A model generated the notes under the pieces. It was given only the letters and a program-made list of their open reading frames with translations, did not search any database and was not told the origin of the DNA. From the IMG/VR virus record IMGVR_UViG_3300024343_000128, positions 1 to 21,798 of that record: a DNA stretch of 21,798 nucleotides; one strand, written 5' to 3'. The position numbers and the translations under genes are program-made. Source of the stretch: a virus. This document shows, piece by piece, positions 20,149 through 21,798 of this stretch (its first letter is position 1; every line of letters begins with the position of its first letter).

Positions 20149-20614
20149 AAATACATTCGATAGAGATTTAGAGTCTGGAGATGTTCTAGAGTACCACATA
20201 CTCAAGAGCATACAAAAGAAATACCCAAGAGCCATCAAGCGTATTGGATACTTCAAAGGATATGACCTTTATGTTCCGGAGACCAATACCAAGATAGAGG
20301 TGAAGCGCGACTATAAGTCTAAACACACCGGAAACTTTGTCGTCGAGATAGAGTTTAACGGGAAGCCGTCCGCCCTCGCCACCACTGAAGCAAACTATTG
20401 GGTATTTGCAGACAAAGAACATCTCTATTGGATAGCGGTGGGAGAGTTGCGGAAGCTTGTAAAGGAGCACCCCCAACTCAACCCTGTGTCATTTACGGGG
20501 AAGGGTGATGATCGCGCCAAGCGAGCATACCTAGTTCCCGTGTCTCTAATATCGCGATACAGCGATATGGTAACACCCAATGATTCACCCTATAAACCAC
20601 AATCGCCCTTGTAG
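20141..20614 (+). CDS. PD-(D/E)XK endonuclease, 157 aa
   Basis: E17 in a first helix, then GYDLYVPETNTKIEVKRD (40-57) with D42 and E53-V-K55, the core of restriction-like and resolvase-like nucleases. A following strand-helix unit (VVEIEFNGKPSALATTEANY) is in line with the fold, with more sequence (WVFADKEHLYWIAVGELRKL) completing the sheet. Possible roles: phage resolvase, replication nuclease or host-DNA degradation. The stop codon TAG (20612-20614) lies inside the acceptor and D-arm junction of the following tRNA, an unusual overlap. Confidence 0.72.
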   Translation: MSENTFDRDLESGDVLEYHILKSIQKKYPRAIKRIGYFKGYDLYVPETNTKIEVKRDYKSKHTGNFVVEIEFNGKPSALATTEANYWVFADKEHLYWIAVGELRKLVKEHPQLNPVSFTGKGDDRAKRAYLVPVSLISRYSDMVTPNDSPYKPQSPL

Positions 20615-20677
20615 CTCAACGGATAGAGCAACGCACTTCTAATGCGTAGGCTGCTGGTTCGAGTCCAGCCAAGGGTA
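20605..20677 (+). tRNA. tRNA-Arg (UCU)
   Basis: Complete cloverleaf of 73 nt. The acceptor stem GCCCUUG (20605-20611) pairs with CAAGGGU (20670-20676); the first pair is G-U. The D-stem is GCUC/GAGC. The anticodon stem ACGCA/UGCGU carries the loop CUUCUAA, anticodon UCU. The T-stem GCUGG/CCAGC carries the loop UUCGAGU. The discriminator is A. CCA is not encoded (CTA follows), so it needs host CCA addition. It would read AGA codons. The first 10 nt overlap the nuclease gene. Confidence 0.95.
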
Positions 20678-20693
20678 CTAAATTTTAATCACT

Positions 20694-20900
20694 ATGCCTC
20701 TTTACAAGAACAAAGAAACCGGAGAAACCCGTGTGTATGCAAGAACAAGAACATATGTCTATGATGATGGAAGTAAAAAAGAAGTGGATTTATCCAGCGG
20801 TCAAGAGATTACAAAAGATTGGGAGCTGGTTGTCGAGAGTACAGATTACAAAAGTGTCATCGCTAAAAAGTCGCCAACAGATGGATTCGGAAATCGCTAA
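20694..20900 (+). CDS. Unknown small protein, 68 aa
   Basis: Begins MPLYKNKETGETRVYARTRT; strands YVYDDGSKKEVDL and DWELVVEST suggest a small beta-rich fold. It starts 16 nt after the tRNA and ends with a 20-nt overlap into the zinc-ribbon-like gene. No family match. Confidence 0.55.
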   Translation: MPLYKNKETGETRVYARTRTYVYDDGSKKEVDLSSGQEITKDWELVVESTDYKSVIAKKSPTDGFGNR

Positions 20901-21033
20901 GAAGTGCATCAAGTGTGAGCAAGAGTTGCCTATGCGTTTCTTTTATATACAAAGAAGAAAGGGTAGAAGCGATTACTACAGAGGGAAGTGCAAGATGTGT
21001 TACTCCGTTGATCGAAAGCATAAAGGTTACTGA
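20881..21033 (+). CDS. Small zinc-ribbon-like protein, 50 aa
   Basis: The frame runs MDSEIAKKCIKCEQELPMRF, then FYIQRRKGRSDYYRGKCKMC and a basic end. Two CxxC pairs (CIKC at residues 9-12, CKMC at 37-40) separated by 24 residues give a four-cysteine zinc site. The pattern C-x-x-C-x-x-x-(L)-P-x-x-F-F followed by Y-x-x-x-C-K-x-C is common in small phage proteins related to HNH endonucleases but lacking the HNH residues. It may bind nucleic acid. The frame is open further upstream, but the ATG at 20881 gives a complete domain. Confidence 0.62.
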   Translation: MDSEIAKKCIKCEQELPMRFFYIQRRKGRSDYYRGKCKMCYSVDRKHKGY

Positions 21034-21034
21034 G

Positions 21035-21202
21035 ATGAAATACCGAGTCAACTACACTTACTTTAATCAAGCCGTAAATGAAAAGGCTAAATGGGAACAG
21101 CGAGAGAAAGACTTTGATAAAAGAGAGGACGCAATACTCTTTGCTGACAAGATAGCCCAGCTTGTCTCAGCGCGAAACATAAACATTCAACCCGTCCCCT
21201 AA
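21035..21202 (+). CDS. Unknown small helical protein, 55 aa
   Basis: Begins MKYRVNYTYFNQAVNEKAKW; charged and helical (EQREKDFDKREDAILFADKI) with a flexible end NINIQPVP. The ATG is one base after the preceding stop. The frame opens upstream in the zinc-ribbon gene, but that start would be out of line with the neighbours' spacing. No family match. Confidence 0.5.
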   Translation: MKYRVNYTYFNQAVNEKAKWEQREKDFDKREDAILFADKIAQLVSARNINIQPVP

Positions 21203-21228
21203 CTGCACAAGATGCTTGACCGCCAAAT

Positions 21229-21276
21229 AGCTCAATAGAAGAGCTAATACGGCTCAAAGTGTAAAGTAAATGAGCC
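21229..21276 (+). other. Two small hairpins in a 112-nt gap
   Basis: AGCTC (21229-21233) pairs with GAGCT (21241-21245) on a 7-nt loop, resembling a tRNA D-arm, and GGCTCA (21251-21256) pairs with TGAGCC (21271-21276). No anticodon or T-arm follows, so it is not a tRNA. CAAAGTGTAAA occurs twice here (21255-21265 and 21278-21288). Role unknown. Confidence 0.4.
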
Positions 21277-21292
21277 ACAAAGTGTAAAATAG

Positions 21293-21319
21293 AAACCTTT
21301 AACACCAAAGAGAAATGAA
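21293..21319 (+). repeat. 27-bp direct repeat spanning a leader and start codon, copy 1
   Basis: 27 nt identical to 21672-21698. It contains TTTAACACCAAAGAG and then the start ATGAA at 21315. In this copy the repeat lies in a noncoding gap; in copy 2 it also encodes the last residues of the upstream gene. The AAAGAGA just before ATG may be the ribosome-binding part. Confidence 0.8.
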
Positions 21320-21527
21320 GTGGCTAAAACGATTCTTCACCAAAGCAGAGATTAGAGAGGTATCTTTCCATACTGGAACTGATGGAATGAAGAAGCATAG
21401 TGAGTTTATAGATTGGGTAAATGAAAGCGATACGGAGATAATTAATTCATACATTACCTACCACCAGTATGAACATTCACATAAACCACGCTACATAAAT
21501 TATGTAATTAAAATCAAACGAAAATGA
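21315..21527 (+). CDS. Unknown small protein, 70 aa
   Basis: Begins MKWLKRFFTKAEIREVSFHT; a basic amphipathic N-terminal helix, then a polar centre and a strand-rich basic end (YINYVIKIKRK). It starts in repeat copy 1 and its stop overlaps the next start (ATGA). No family match; supported by clean coupling and composition. Confidence 0.6.
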   Translation: MKWLKRFFTKAEIREVSFHTGTDGMKKHSEFIDWVNESDTEIINSYITYHQYEHSHKPRYINYVIKIKRK

Positions 21528-21697
21528 CACCATTTCAAATAGCTAACAAGCATTACCCAAATAGTCAATTTGACGAATGTAAAATGAGTTGTATGAGATG
21601 TGGCGAAGGAGTCTGCGAATCTCAAGAAGAAGCAATAATAACACTCGCTAAAGATATATTTGAGTGCCTTAAAACCTTTAACACCAAAGAGAAATGA
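21524..21697 (+). CDS. Small cysteine-containing protein, 57 aa
   Basis: Begins MTPFQIANKHYPNSQFDECK and continues MSCMRCGEGVCESQEEAIIT. Four cysteines in C-x3-C-x2-C-x4-C spacing could bind a metal. It ends in an acidic helix followed by FNTKEK, encoded by the second 27-bp repeat. The ATG overlaps the upstream stop (ATGA), and its own stop overlaps the next start. No family match. Confidence 0.58.
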   Translation: MTPFQIANKHYPNSQFDECKMSCMRCGEGVCESQEEAIITLAKDIFECLKTFNTKEK

Positions 21698-21698
21698 A
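21672..21698 (+). repeat. 27-bp direct repeat, copy 2
   Basis: Identical to 21293-21319. It codes for the C-terminus of the cysteine-containing protein and contains the ATG (21694) of the next gene, so the same bases serve as coding end, ribosome-binding region and start. Confidence 0.8.
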
Positions 21699-21798
21699 AA
21701 ACAAAATGGCAAAATTTAAGAAAGGCGACCGAGTTCGCTACATTAGAGAAGTTGGAGATGATGGTGTCGTGTCTGGAAGTTTGGGTACTGTAGATGAA
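21694..21798 (+). CDS. Small SH3/KOW-like protein, partial (cut by window end)
   Basis: 35 residues visible: MKNKMAKFKKGDRVRYIREV and then GDDGVVSGSLGTVDE. The K-K-G-D-R-V-R-Y...G-x-x-G-T-V pattern is typical of small SH3-like or KOW barrels that bind nucleic acid or protein. The start at 21694 overlaps the preceding stop and lies in the 27-bp repeat; Met5 (21706) is an alternative. The 3' end lies outside the window. Confidence 0.6.
   Translation, partial: MKNKMAKFKKGDRVRYIREVGDDGVVSGSLGTVDE

Noticed and set aside
21220-21290. Second tRNA (D-arm-like TAGCTCAA...GAGC)
   Set aside because: No acceptor, anticodon or T-arm can be drawn around it; only two small hairpins remain.
1-21798. CRISPR array, insertion sequence or integration attachment site
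   Set aside because: No regularly spaced repeats, no transposase or integrase, and no terminal inverted repeats were seen.

Overview
The window reads as part of a tailed double-stranded DNA phage (Caudoviricetes) genome that infects a member of the Bacteroidota. The phage call rests on a large terminase, a portal protein and tail-fibre proteins with GIGT-type repeats, plus dense overlapping small genes and a phage-type tRNA. The host call rests on promoter-like sites with the Bacteroidota -7 box TAnnTTTG and on A-rich leaders without Shine-Dalgarno sequences. I see no integrase, and the major capsid protein and DNA polymerase are not in this window. The exact phage group cannot be fixed from the sequence alone.

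Layout. (1) 1-9709, minus strand: virion module read right to left. It holds four small genes including a likely tandem GroES-like co-chaperonin, then terminase large subunit, portal, two short beta-rich tail or adaptor proteins and two fibre proteins, the last running off the left edge. (2) 9749-10189, plus strand: a lone winged-helix-like protein between minus-strand genes. (3) 10182-10632, minus: three tiny, basic, overlapping genes. (4) 10646-11900: about 1.25 kb with no convincing gene, holding promoters, hairpins and what looks like a structured noncoding RNA. (5) 11901-16383, plus: small accessory genes, starting with an ArdC-like antirestriction protein. (6) 16393-20614, plus: a recombination and replication module (ERF-like annealing protein, RecE-type PD-(D/E)XK exonuclease, SSB-like protein, two more PD-(D/E)XK nucleases, a DnaA-domain-IV-like protein). 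(7) 20605-21798: tRNA-Arg(UCU) and very small genes.

The most striking content is RNA. Seven intercistronic elements between 11.75 and 15.56 kb share a stable hairpin followed by GGUCUUAACC and an A-rich leader of 13-18 nt before the next AUG. Two of them (11751-11882 and 14095-14145) also carry the upstream strand GGUUAA-CUGACGA, a stem II and GAAA. The 14095-14145 copy is a textbook type I hammerhead ribozyme, predicted to cut GUC/UUAACC. The 11751-11882 copy has an enlarged, slightly irregular fold. The other five look like hammerheads with the catalytic 5' strand missing: stem III hairpin, GUC and the 3' strand of stem I only. My inference is that the phage uses ribozyme-type processing sites to punctuate a polycistronic early transcript. 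Each cut would leave a protected 3' hairpin on one message and a short, uniform 5'-UUAACC leader on the next. Whether the five partial elements are cut, in trans or by a protein, is open.
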